DNA of 64,000 bases from Closterium sp. Naga37s-1 (Eukaryota; Streptophyta; Zygnematophyceae; Desmidiales; Closteriaceae): NCBI GenBank assembly GCA_947471745.1, contig CANJKZ010000011.1:558001-622000 (forward strand), in the 5' to 3' direction. A program made the position numbers and the translations under genes. The notes under the pieces are model-generated. The model saw nothing but the letters and a program-made list of their open reading frames with translations. It was not told where the DNA came from and did no database searches. Below, piece by piece: positions 18,181-30,100 of this stretch (positions within the stretch are counted from its first letter, which is position 1; each line of letters begins with the position of its first letter).

Positions 18181-21044
18181 AGTTTGCGGGTGCTGAGCCA
18201 GCGGGTGCGGGGCTTGGGGGTACTGAGCCGGCATGTATGGAGCCTGGGGATGCTGAGTCTGAGGGTGCGGAGCCTGGGGGTGCTGAGCTTGGGGGTGCTG
18301 AGCTTGATTGTGCGGAGCCAGGGGGTGCTGAGCTTGAGCGTACTGAGCCTGGGGGTACTCTGCCTACTGGAGGTCCTCCAGGTTCCTTGTTGCGGCGGGA
18401 GCCTCTCTCTCCACCGCAGCTGCGTGAGTGGTTTGCTCGGCGCACCCGCCTTTGGAGTGGAACTGCTGGAGCCGGGGGGTCTGCCGCTGGAGGCACTGGA
18501 GCTCCTGGTCCTCAAGGTACTGGAGCTGCTGGAGCTGGAGGTGCTCGTACTGGAGGTACTGCAGCTGCTAGAGCTGGTGGTGCTGCAGGAGTTGGTGCTG
18601 GAGGCACTGGAGCTGGAGCTGCTGGAGGTAGTGGAGCTGGAGCTGCTGGAGGTACTGGAGCCACTGGTCCTGGAGGTGCTCGTCCTAGAGGTACTGGAGT
18701 TGCTGGAGCTGGTGGTGCTGCAGGCGTTGGAGCTGGGGACCCTGGAGCTGGAGACACCGGAGCTGGAGGCGCTGGCCCTGGGGGTGCTGGTGCTGTTGGT
18801 GCTGGTTCTGGAGACACTGGACGGCCGCGACCGTACTTCGTTCCACTGCTTCAGCAGGTTCTTGGTCTCCTGTCTTTTACTGGCCTTACTCCTCCCTTTC
18901 TGTGTCCACCGCCTGACCAGTCGCAGCTGCCGTTACAGCCGACCTCCCCACTGCCTGCTCCTTCTCCTTACACTGAGCAGACCAGAGGTCGTACAGAGCG
19001 TCGTGAGCCTGTGTCTCGTCCTGCCTCGCCTGTTCGCGCTGTTTGCGCTGGTCGTCGTGTTCCTCGTCAGCGTCCTCCTCCTGTCCCCGGCACACACCAT
19101 ATTGCACTTCGTCCTTCCTCTGTTCCACAGCGTGTCCCCTTGCCGTCTCCTTCTGCGTCCTCTCTTGCTCACGGTCCGAACCCTGAGTCTGACTTATCTT
19201 CTGCTGCCAGTCTTACTGTCCCTCGTCTTCTAGCCACTGTTGTCATTGACCCTTAGTTTGAGTCTGCTGCTGCGTCTGCCCTAGTTGCTGAGCTTGTTGA
19301 CTTTGCTGCCTCCTGTCGTCTCGACTACACCGCTAGTCTTGTTGCTGAGTCAGAGTCTGACTGTCCTCCGTCCATCGGGGGTGAGTGTGCTCTTGGCACG
19401 GACGTCCTTGAGGACAGGCAGGAGGAATTTGAGTGTTTTGCAGCTGCTGTACCTCATCTCGTGTCCATGCTCATTGCACCTGAGGGAGACCCGGATGCAC
19501 CAAACATCCCGACCCCGCGCTCTTACGCAGAGGCGATAGAGGGTCCAAATTCTCTCAGTGGCAGACAGCCATGGACGCAGATATGGCATCCTAGAAGTCC
19601 ACAGGCAGTTACGTCAACGCAGTTCCCCCTCCTGGGGCGAACATAGTGGATGGAATATGGATTTTCAGGTTGAAGCGGCCGCCGGGTTCTCCGCCTGCCT
19701 TCAAGGCTCGTTACGTTGCACGAGGCTTCAGTCAGCGACAGGGAGTTGACTTCTTCCAAACCTTCTCTCCTACCCTGAAGATGACCACTCTTCGGGTTCT
19801 GCAGCACGTCCCCTCTCAGCGTGACTACGAGCTGCACTCTTTTGACTTCAGCACAGCTTTCTTACAGGGCACCCTTCACGAGGAGATCTGGCTGCGCAGC
19901 CCACCTGGATTCACTGGGTCGTTTCCTGCAGGTACCCAGTGGAGGCTCCAGCGGCCAGTCTACGGTCTCCGCCAGGCACCTTGCAATGGCACAACACACA
20001 GAGGACGGCGCTTGCAGCTCTTGGGTTTTCTCCTTCGGCTGCTGACCCGTCGCTGTTTCTACGCACCGACACTTTGCTGCTGCTGTTCTATGTCCTCGTG
20101 CATGTCGATGACTTGGTCTTTGGCACTGCTGACACTGAGGCACTAGCCCTTGTGAAGTTGGAGCTGCAGAAGAGACACACCTGCACTGACTTGGGTGAGC
20201 TGCGCAACTGTCTTTTCTTGCAGATCACCCGGAACAGAGCACGGCGCACCATCACCCCGACTCAGTCACACATAGTGCACCAGGTCCTTCAGCGCTTCAG
20301 CTTCCGGTACTCCTCGCCACAGTCCACTCCTCTGCCTACCGGTCACTCGCTCTCAGCTCCACCTTCGGACGAGTCCGTAGAGCCAAGTGGCCCGTATCCA
20401 GAGCTTGTGGGCTGCCTCATGTACCTGATGACCTGCACTCGACCTGACCTTGCCTACCCTCTTAGCATCCTGGCACGCTACGTTGCGCCCGTGAGACACC
20501 GACCAGAAAACTGAGAGGCCGCTAAGAGGGTGTTGCGCTACTTGTGCAGTACGTCGGGCATGGGGCTTGTGCTTGGAGGACAGGGTCCAGTTGTCCTCAC
20601 TGGACACGCAGACGCTTCTTGGGTTGACGGCCTGGCTACGCAGCGGTCGTCACAGGGTTACACTTTCAGCCTTGGCTCCGGCTCTGTTTCTTGGTGGTCT
20701 ACCCGCTCGTCTTCTGTTCCCAGTTCCAGCTGTGAGGCTGAGATCTACACTGGGGCCATGGCTACACAGGAGTTACGCTAGCTCACCTACCTGCTGACCG
20801 ACTTGGGAGAGCAGCCTCGTTCTTCTCTAGTTCTATACGTAGAGAACAAGGCCATGATAGCCTTGTGTTAGGAGCACAGAATATAGCACATCGCTCTGCG
20901 TTACTTCCTTGCTCGAGAGTTGCAGCAGCGTGGTCAGCTTCGTCTTGCTTACGTGGCCACTAGGGCCAACACTACTGATATATTCATAAAGGCACTTCAG
21001 TCTGGTGATCATCAGCGTTTCTGTACTGTTTTAGGCCTTGTGCT
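18081..21044 (+). pseudogene. Linker-RT-RNase H remnant of element C
   Basis: An open frame at 18081-19256 runs from leader repeats into GGAEPGGAELGG pentads, LSPPQLREWFARRTRL, a Gly/Ala tract and RPRPYFVPLLQQVLG, which is normally the segment between integrase and RT. RT sequence follows (MTTLRVLQHVPSQRDYELHS, near 19780) with frame breaks. The YVDDL region near 20100 reads HVDDL. RNase H has TAG at 20779 and 20869. The coding region stops at 21044, where D inserted after GLVL. Because protease and integrase are missing, C could only have moved in trans. Confidence 0.8.
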
Positions 21045-21176
21045 TGTCAGAATGTTATAGTGCTTACATTTGTGTAGGCTATAGTTGGGTAGCCCATAAG
21101 GGGTACAACCCAATTAGGGTTAGTGCTTGAACCCAATTGTTTGCTAGTTCATTCATTCTTGTTCATTAGTTTGATA
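21045..21176 (+). repeat. 5' LTR of element D
   Basis: TGTCAGAATGTTATAGTGC.. to ..TTAGTTTGATA; 21177-21188 (GGGTTTCAGAGC) is a degenerate primer-binding site. Confidence 0.85.
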
Positions 21177-21188
21177 GGGTTTCAGAGC

Positions 21189-21481
21189 AGTTCCTTCGTT
21201 ACGACCGATTTTTTTTTGGGCCCACCACAGCGCTGCCCCACTAGATCACACGCCGCCCCTAGCGACCCTCGTGCCGCACCTGCTGCCCAGCGGGCCGCCC
21301 TCGTGCGGCATGTCAATTGACCCTAGGCCCCGGCCCGTCGCCCATCGCCCTTCGGCCCGTTGCCCCTAGCCCCGGCCAATCGCTCATCGCCCCTAGGCCT
21401 CGGCCCGTAGCCCGTCGCCCCTAGGCCCGTGCCTGTCGCCCCGCGCCCATCGCCCCTAGGCCCCGGCCATCGCTACTCACC
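21189..21481 (+). repeat. Leader of element D
   Basis: CCCCGGCCCGTCGCCCATCGCCCCTAG-type words, C-rich, no gene seen. Confidence 0.65.
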
Positions 21482-24400
21482 GTGGAGGTTCGGGAGGTGG
21501 CCAGAGGCAGCAGTAGCAGTGTCAGAGCGAGACCCCGTCGCCCCAGCAGCTTCATGAGTGGTTGTCTCAGCGTGGGGTGTCTTGGGGTAATGGTAGCTGC
21601 CCGTATGTCATTCAAACGGGTGACCGTGCTGGTCAGACATGCGAGAAGCCTCACACTCAGCACCGCTGCTTCTCCTGCCTCGACGATGCTTGGCGCGCGG
21701 AGTTTGGTGACGCGGCCGAGCGCCCTCGCTGGGCAGAGCTGCTTAGGTCTAGAGTTGCTATCTTTGACCTAGACTATGATGCTATTCTTGCTCCTATGTA
21801 TGCTTTGTCTGTTAGTGCTTAGGGTAACTGTTACCTGTGTGTGCCGCCTGACCCAGGTATAGAGGCTGATGCTCTAGGTGCTAGTGAGTCTTCTCTCCCT
21901 GGTACTGCGCCTGCTGAGGCCTGACACACCTTTACACTTGACTCAGGTGCCTCACGCTGTTTCTTTCGCGACAGCACTACCCTCACCCCTCTCCCTGCAC
22001 CTATACCGGTCAGACTGGCTGACCCCTCTGGGGGCCCAGTTCTTGCCTGTTCCTCCACTGTTCTCCCGTGTCTGGCTGTTCTGTCCGGCTCACTGTCAGG
22101 TCTTCACCTCCCTTTGTTCTCTACAAACTTGGTGAGTACAGTTGCCCTCCAGGATGCGATGGTCGCTACCACCACTCCTGAGGGTCAGCGTGTGTCGATC
22201 TGCACGTGTACACGGACAGGCCGTCACCTGGCCGCGTTCACTCGTCGCCAAGGTTTGAGTTTGTACACACTGGCTACCAAGCCTCCTCAAATAGCTGCGT
22301 CTGCCCAGCTGTCCGCGTCAGGTCCGGTAGCACCCCCTTGCTCGTGTCGCCTCCTGTCGCACCAGACTCTCCTGTGGCACCACCGCCTGGGTCACCCCTC
22401 CCTGCCATGCCTTCGTGGCATGCACTCCCGCCTCCTTGTCTCTGGTCTTCCCAGGTCTCTGCCTCCCCTCCCGCCCTTGCCTGCCCCGCCCTGCCTTCCT
22501 TGCGTCGAGGGGCGGCAGCGCGTCAATCCTCACTCCTCCTCGTTTCCCCCGACGACTGCTCCCTTGCAGACTCTCCACATGGACGTGTGGGGCCCAGCCC
22601 GCGTCAGTGGACAGGGCCGCGAGCGCTACTTTCTGCTGGTTGTTGACGACTACACACGGTACACCACGGTCTTCTCCTTGCGCAGCAAGGGTCAAGTCGT
22701 TGATGTCTTGATCCCTTGGATCCACGCAGTTCGTCTCCAGCTCTGCGAGCGGTTCCACCAGGACCTTCCTGTCCTGCGTCTGCACTCTGACAGAGGTGGT
22801 GAGTTCTCCTCTGACCTCTTGCGGGACTTTTGTCGTGGGGAGGGCATTCTCCAGTCGTTCATGCTTCCGGACTCCCCTCAGCAAAATGAGATTGCTGAGC
22901 GCCGCATTGGCTTAGTCATGGAGGTCGCTCGTACCTCCATGATCCATGCGGCTGCTCCCCACTTTTCTGTGGCCGTTTGCGGTCCGGTACGCTGTGCATC
23001 AGCTCAACCTCTAGCCCCGTGTCTCCTTGCCGGAGACCTCGCCCACACTGCGATGGACGGGGGAGGTTGGCGATGCATCGGTGTTCCGAGTCTGGGGCTC
23101 TCGTGCCTTTGTTCGCGACACATCCGCGAACAAGCTCTCCGCCCGTGCTATTCCCTGCGTCTTCCTTGGCTTTCCCCCTGATGCGCCTGGCTGGCAGTTT
23201 TAACACCCCACCTCGCACCGTGTCTTCCCCTCTCAGGACGGCATGTTTGACAAGTCGGTTCCCTTTTACCGTCTCTTCCCCTATCGCTTTGCCCCTCCCC
23301 CGCCCCCGCCGCTCTTTCTTGCTCCTGGTCCCCCTCTGGTAGACCCCCTGCCGCCCAAGGGTCTTGCTCCCTCAAGTGTGTCTCAGGTAGACCCTCTCCG
23401 TGGTATTGTGCCTGATGAGATAGCTGGCGACTCAGGTGCTGCTCGGGGTGCTGCGTCTGGGGGTGCGGAGCGTGGGGGTGCGGAGCCTGGGGGCGCTGAG
23501 TCTGAGGGTGCCAGGTCTGGGGGTGCGGAGCTTGGGGGCGCTGAGACTGCGGGTGTGGAGCCTGGGGGTGCTAAGCTTGAGGGTATTGAGCCTCGGGGTG
23601 TTGAGTCTAAGGGTGCGGAGTCTGGGGGTGTTGAGCCTCAGGGTGTTGCTTCTGCTGGAGGTCCTGCGGGTGCTTCGCCACGCTTGTCTCCCCGGCCGGA
23701 GCCTCTCTCCCTGCAGGAGCTGCGCGAGTGGTTTGCTCAGCTTACCCGCCTTCGGAGTGGAGCTGCCTGAGCTGGAGACCCTGCTGCTGGAGACACTGGA
23801 GCTGAAGGTTTTGGAGTTACTGCTGGAGTTGGTGGTACTGGAGGTGCTGCAGCTACTGGTCCTGGAGGTGCTCGTACCAGGGGTACTGGAGGTGCCGGGA
23901 CTGGTGGTGTTGGGGGCGCTGGAGCTGGAGACCCTACGGAGCCAGGTGCTGCTGAGTCTGGAGGAACTGGAGCTGGAGGCCCTGGCGCTGGTGGCGCTGG
24001 AGCTGGAGGAGCTGGAGCTAGTGGCACTGGAGCTGGAGGCACTGGCGCGGGAGGCGCTGGAGCTGGAGGAGCTGGAGCTGTTCACCCTGGAGCTTGAGGT
24101 GCTGGAGCTGGGGGTGCTGGTGGTATTGGTGCTGGAGGCACTGTGCGGTCGCGACCGTACTTTGTTCCCCTGCTTCAGCATGTTCTTGGTGTCCCGTCTT
24201 CTCCTGGCCTGACTCCTCCCTTACAGTGTCCACCGCCTGACCACTCGCAGCCGCAATTACAGCCAGCCTCCCCATGCCTGCTCCTTCTCCTTACTCTGAG
24301 CAGATCGATGGCCTTACCGAGCTTCGTGAGCCTGCGTCTCGTCCTGCCTCCCCTATTTGCACTGGTCGTCGATCTCCTCGTCCACGTCCTCCTCTTGTCC

Positions 24401-26258
24401 CCGGCGCACACGTTATGGCACTTCGTCCTTCCTCTGTTCCTCTGCCTCCTCCTCTCCTCCTGCAATCCGTGACCCTGAGTCTGACCGCGCTCGTGCTTCC
24501 AGCCCTACTGTCTCTCGTCTCCTCGCCACTGTTTTCACTGCCCCTTCTTTTGAGTCCACTGCTGCGTCTGCCCTCGTTGCTGAGTTGGTTGACTTTGCTG
24601 CTGCCTGTCGTCTAGACTACGCCACTGCTCTTGTACCTCGTTTCGCTTCCATGCTGCTTGCCCCAGAGGGAGACCCGGATGCACCAGACATCCCGACCCC
24701 TCGCTCTTACGCAGAGGCGATTACGGGTCCCTACTCCTCTTAGTGGCAGGCAGCCATGGATGCCGAGATGGCATCTTGGAAGTCCACACGCACCTACGTT
24801 GACGCAGTTCCCCTATCTCGAGCGAACATAGTCCATGGCATGTGGATTTTCAAGGTGAAGCAGCCGCCGGGTTCTCCGCCTGCCTTCAAGGCGCGTTACG
24901 CTGCACGAGGCTTTAGTCATTGACAGGGAGTTTACTTCTTCCAGAACTTCTCCCCCACCCCAAAGATGACCACTCTTCGTGTGTTGCTGCACGTCGCTGC
25001 TCAGCGTGACTACGAGTTGCACTCTCTGGACTTCAGTACAACTTTCTTGCAGGGCAGCCTGCACGAGGAGATCTGGCTGCGCCGCCCACCAGGCTTCACT
25101 GGGTCGTTTCCTGCAGGTATCCAGTGGAGCCTCCGGCGGCCAGTCTACAGTCTCCGCCAGGCGCCTCGTGAGTGGCACGACACACTGAGGACTACACTTG
25201 CGGCTCTGGGGTTTACTCCTTCTACTGCTGACCCGTCGCTGTTTCTACGCACCGACACCTCGCTGCCTCTGTTCTACGTCCTAGTGTACGTGGACGACCT
25301 GGTCTTTGCCACTGCTGACACTGAGGCACTGACCCTTGTGAATTCGGAGCCGTAGAAGAGACACACCTGCACTGACCTGGGTGAACTGCGTAGCTATCTT
25401 GGCTTGCAGATCACTCGGGACAGAGCACGGCACACCATCACCCTGACTCAGTCACACATGGTGCACCAGGTCCTTCAGCGCTTCGGCTTCCAGTTCTCCT
25501 CGCCACAGCCCACTCCTCTGTCTACCAGCCACTCGCTCTCAGCTCCACCTTCGGATGAGTCCGTAGAGCCGAGTGGTCCGTACCTAGAGCTTGTGGGTTG
25601 CCTCATGTACTTGATGACGTGCACACGACCTGACCTCGTGTACCCTCTCAGCCTCCTGGCTCGCTACGTGGCTCCCGGTAGGCACCGAAACGTGCACTGG
25701 GATGCTGCAAAGACGGTACTACGTTACCTGTGCAGTACGTCAGGCATGGGGCTCGTGCTTAGAGGACGGGGTCCAGTTGTCCTCACTGGTCACGCGGACG
25801 CTTCTTCGGTTGACGACTCAGCTACGCAGCGGTCGTCACACGGTTACACCTTCAGCCTCGGTTCCGGCTCTGTTTCCTGGCGGTCTACCCACTCGTCTTC
25901 GGTTCTCAGCTCCAGTTGTTAGGCTGAGATCTACGCAGGGGCCATGGCTGCATAGGAGCTACGCTGGCTCACTTACCTGCTGAGTGACTTAGGAGAGCAG
26001 CCTCGTTCGCCTCCAGTTCTGTACGTAGACAACAAGGCCATGATTGGCTTATGTCAGGGGCACAGAACGAAGCACATCGCTCTGCGTTACTTCCTTGCTC
26101 GAGAGTTGCAGCAGCGTGGCCAGCTTCATCTTGCGTACGTGGCCACTAGGGCCAACACTGCTGATATATTCACCAAGGCACTTCCGCCTGGTGATCATCA
26201 GCGCTTCAATACTGTGTTAGGCCTTGTGCCTAATTTGCCTCACTTGCTCACTGCATGA
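21482..26258 (+). pseudogene. Gag C-terminus and pol of element D, multiply broken
   Basis: The Gag N-terminal domain is missing; the frame begins in the Gly/Arg region and reads SPQQLHEWLSQRGVSWG and CPYVIQTGDRAGQTC. Protease (LDSGASRCFF, about 21940) is preceded by stops. Integrase is long and nearly intact: HMDVWG (about 22580), LHSDRGGEF (about 22790) and AERRIG with its catalytic Glu. The linker has LSLQELREWFAQLTRL. RT contains YVDDL (about 25290). Stops include TGA 24921, TAG 24741, 25353, 25920 and 25953; four of these five are C-to-T or G-to-A changes relative to sister copies. RNase H ends LVPNLPHLLTA at 26258. Confidence 0.85.
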
Positions 26259-26484
26259 CTTTGCTTGTAATCTGATCTATATATATACCTGCATGCTTGC
26301 ACTTGCTAGGGTATGATCACTGTATTGCTTGTTCTCTTTTATATAACTCTGCATGTGAACTGGCCTTGTGGCCCTTTGCTTGTGCTCGGACTGTGTGGTG
26401 ACTTTGTGATCCACCCTGAGCTTGCTTTGCTTTCTTGACTAGTCTTGTGACCACTTGTTCTCCCCCACTTTGCCTATGGGGGTG

Positions 26485-26616
26485 TGTCAGAATGTTATAG
26501 TGCTTACATTTGTGTAGGTTATAGTGGGGTAGCTCATAAGGGGTACAACCCAATTAGGGATAGTACTTGTACCCAACTGTTTGCTAGTTCATTCTTAGTT
26601 GTTCATTAGTTTGTCA
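26485..26616 (+). repeat. 3' LTR of element D
   Basis: TGTCAGAATG.. to ..TAGTTTGTCA, preceded by the polypurine tract CTATGGGGGTG. Confidence 0.85.
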
Positions 26617-26735
26617 GTGCCTACTTTGCTTCACTTGCTTACTTCGTGACTTTGCTTGTACTGTGATCTATATATATACCTGCATGCTTACACTTGCTAG
26701 GGTATGATCACTGTACTGTTTGTTCTCTTTTATAT

Positions 26736-26740
26736 AACTC
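26736..26740. repeat. Target-site duplication of element E (AACTC)
   Basis: AACTC at 26736-26740 equals AACTC at 33667-33671; element C sequence continues on both sides. Confidence 0.9.
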
Positions 26741-26876
26741 TGTTAGAATCTAGAATAGAACGAGAATGAATGAAACTAGGTAGGAGGGGGATACAAGTAG
26801 GAAACCCTAACAAAGCTGTACCCCCTAAGGCTAAACCCACTATAGCCTACACAATATGAACATATAATGTTTGACA
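26741..26876 (-). repeat. 3' LTR of element E
   Basis: Matches 33531-33666 at every base as read. In the minus sense it begins TGTCAAACATTATATG and ends ..GATTCTAACA. The polypurine tract CTATGGGGGTG is at 26877-26887. Confidence 0.9.
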
Positions 26877-27105
26877 CACCCCCATAGGCTAAGTGGGAGA
26901 CAACCAGATGGTCACAAGACCAGTCAAAGCAATGCAAAGCAAGCTCAGGGTGGATCTCAAGGAAACCACACAAATTCTGAGCACAAGCAAGTGGTCACAA
27001 GACCAGTTCACATGCAGGTTGATAGTATAACAAGAGATACAGTGATCACAACCTAGCAAGAGTAAACAAGCAGGTATATATATAGAGATCACAGTACAAG
27101 CAGAG

Positions 27106-30100
27106 TCAAGAAGTAAGCAAGTGAGGCCCAGTAGGCACGAGGCCTAGAACAGTACAGAAGCGCTGATGGTCACAAGGCTGAAGCGCCTTGGTGAACACAT
27201 CAGCAGTGTTGGCCCGAGTGGCCACGTAACGCAGACGAAGCTGACCGCGCTGCTGCAGCTCTCGAGCAAGGAAGTAGCGCAGAGCGATATGCTTCGTTCT
27301 ATGCTCCAGTCTGTGCTCCTCACACAAGGCAATGGCAGCCTTGTTGTCGACGTACAGCACTGGAGGAGAACGAGGCCGCTCTCCCAAGTCGGTCAGCAGG
27401 TAGGTGAGCCAGCGTAACTCCTGTGCAGCCATGGCTGTGGCGTAGATCTCAGCCTCACAAGTGGAGCTGAGAACAGAAGACGAGCGTGTAGAACGCCAAG
27501 AAACTGAACCAGAGCCAAGGCTGAAGGTGTAACCCTGGGACGACCGCTGAGTAGCCTGGTCGTCAGCCCAAGACGCGTCTGAGTGCCCAGTGAGTACAAC
27601 TCGGTCTCGTCCTCCAAGCACTAGCCCCATGCCCGACGTACTGCACAAGTAGTGCAACACCCTCTTAGCGGCATCCATGTGCTCCTTCCGGTGACGGCCA
27701 GGAGCGACATAGCGTGCAAGGATGCTAAGAGGGTATGCAAGGTCAGGTCGAGTGCAGGTCATCAGGTACATGAGGCAGCCCACAAGCTCTGGATACGGGC
27801 CACTCGGCTCTACGGACTCATCCGAAGGCAGAGCTGAGAGCGAGTGACCGGTAGGCAGAGGAGTAGGCTGAGGCGAGGAGTACGTGAAGCGGAAGCGCTG
27901 AAGGACCTGCTGCGCCATGTGTGACTGAGTCAAGGTGATGGTGCGCCGTGCTCTGTCCCGGGTGATCCGCAAGCTAAGATAGCTTGTCAGTTCACCCAAG
28001 TCTGTGCACGTGTGTCTCTTCTGCAGCTCCGACTTCACGTGGGCGAGTGCCGCAGTGTCTGCAGTGGCAAAGACCAAGTCGTCGACGTACACGAGGATGT
28101 AGAACGGCGGCAGCGAGGTGTCGGTGCGTAGAAACAGCGACGGGTCAGCAGTAGAAGGAGCGAACCCAAGAGCCGCAAGTGTAGTCCTCAGTGTGTCGTG
28201 CCACTCACGTGGCGCCTGTCGGAGACCGTAGACTGGCCGCCGGAGGCTCCACTGGGTACCAGGAGGGAACGACCCAGTGAAGCCAGGTGGGCGGCGCAGC
28301 CAGATCTCCTCGTGCAGGCTGCCCTGTAGGAAAGCAGTGCTGAAGTCAAGAGAGTGGAGCTCGTAGTCACGCTGAGCGGCGACGTGCAGCAGAACCCGAA
28401 GAGTGGTCATCTTCGGGGTCGGGGAGAAGGTCTGGAAGAAGTCAACTCCCTCTCGCTGACTGAAGCCTCGTGCAACGTAACGCGCCTTGAAGACAGGCGG
28501 AGAACCCGGCGGCCGCTTCACCCTGAAAATCCACATGCCACTGACGATGTTCGCCCCAGGTGGGGGAACCTCGTCGACGAAGGTGCCTGTGGACTTCCAG
28601 GAAGCCATCTCTGCGTCCATGGCTGTCTGCCACTGAGAGGAGTAGGGGCCCTCTATCGCCTCTGCGTAAGAGCGCGGAGTCGGGATGTCTGGTGCATCCG
28701 GGTCTCCCTCAGGGGCAACTAGCATGGACACGAGATGAGGTAAAGCAGCGGCAAAGCACTCAAACTCCTCCTGCCTGTCCTTAAGGACGTCCGTGCCAAG
28801 AGCACACTCACCCCCGACGGACGGAGGACAGACAGACTCAGACTCAGCAACTAGGCTAGCGGCGTAGTCTAGACGACAAGTGGCAGCAAAGTCGACAAGC
28901 TCGGCAACTAAGGCAGACGCAGCAGTGGACTCAAAGGAAGGGTCAGTGACAACAGTAGCCAGGAGACGCGTGACAGTAGGACTGGCAGCACGAAGAGAGT
29001 CAGACTCAGGGTCAGCAAGAGCAGGAAGAGAGGACGCAGGAGGAGCCGGGAGAGGGACACGCTGGGGAGCAGTGGAAGGACGAAGCGCCATCTGGTGAGT
29101 GCCTGGGACAGCAGGAGGACGCTGACGCGGGACACGACGACCAGTGTGAGCAGCACGAACAGGCGACGCTCGACGAGACTCAGGCGACGCAGGACGAGAC
29201 TCAGGCTCACGACGCTCCGTAAGACCTCCAGTTGGACCAGTGTAAGGAGAAGGACCAGGGAGAGGGGAGGCAGACGGTAACTGTGACTGCGACTGGACAG
29301 ACGGAGGACACTCTAAGGAGGGAGGAGGACAAGGAGGAGGAGGCTGACCGAGAACCTGCTGAAAGAGCGGAACGAAGTACGGCCGCGGCCGCGCAGCGTC
29401 TCCAGAACCAGCAGAGACACCAGCGCCAGGGTCCTCAGCACCAGCAGCAGCTCCACCTCTAGGGTCCTCAGCACCAGCAGCAGCTCCGACTCCAGGGTCC
29501 GCAGCACCAGCAGCAACTCCAACGCCCGGGTCCGCAGCACCAGCAGCAGCTCCAACGCCCGGGTCCTCAGCACCAGCAGCAGCTCCAACTCCAGAGTCCG
29601 CAGCACCAGCAGCACCTCCAGAAGAAGCAGCAGCTCCAGCAGCTCCAGCAGCCCCAGCACCAGCTGCACCTCCAGCAGCTCCAGCAGCACCAGCAGTACC
29701 ACCAGCACCAGCAGCACCTCCAGCAGTGTCAGCAGCACCAGCAGCTCCAGCACCAGCAGCACCTCCAGCAGCGCCAGAAGCACCGCCAGCAGCAGAACCT
29801 CCAGCAGCTGGGTCCGCGACACTAGGAGCGCCACTCCGAAGACTGCAGCGCCGTGCGTACCACTCTCGGAGCCGCTGGGGAGAGGGCAGCTCCCGCCTAG
29901 GAGGGGAAGCACTAGCACCAGCTCCAGCAGTACTCTTGGCTCCAGAAGCACCTCTCCTGAGGCTGCAGTACTGTAAGTACCACTCACGCAGCTGCTGTGA
30001 GGAGAGAGCTCCTCCAGGTGTAGCACTCCCAGGCTCAGTACCTCCAGACTCAGCACCCCCAGACTCAGCACCCGCAGGCTCCGCACCCCCAGGCTCAGCA

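Larger units (their letters stand above)
21045..26616 (+). mobile_element. Copia element D (family I), nested in C
   Basis: Two 132-bp LTRs at 21045-21176 and 26485-26616 flank an internal region with leader, Gag C-terminus, protease, integrase, linker, RT and RNase H. The flanks are GTGCT (21040-21044) and GTGCC (26617-26621), a TSD with one later mutation, and the C sequence continues after the right end. The LTRs differ at roughly a dozen positions, so D is older than A, E or F. Confidence 0.85.
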
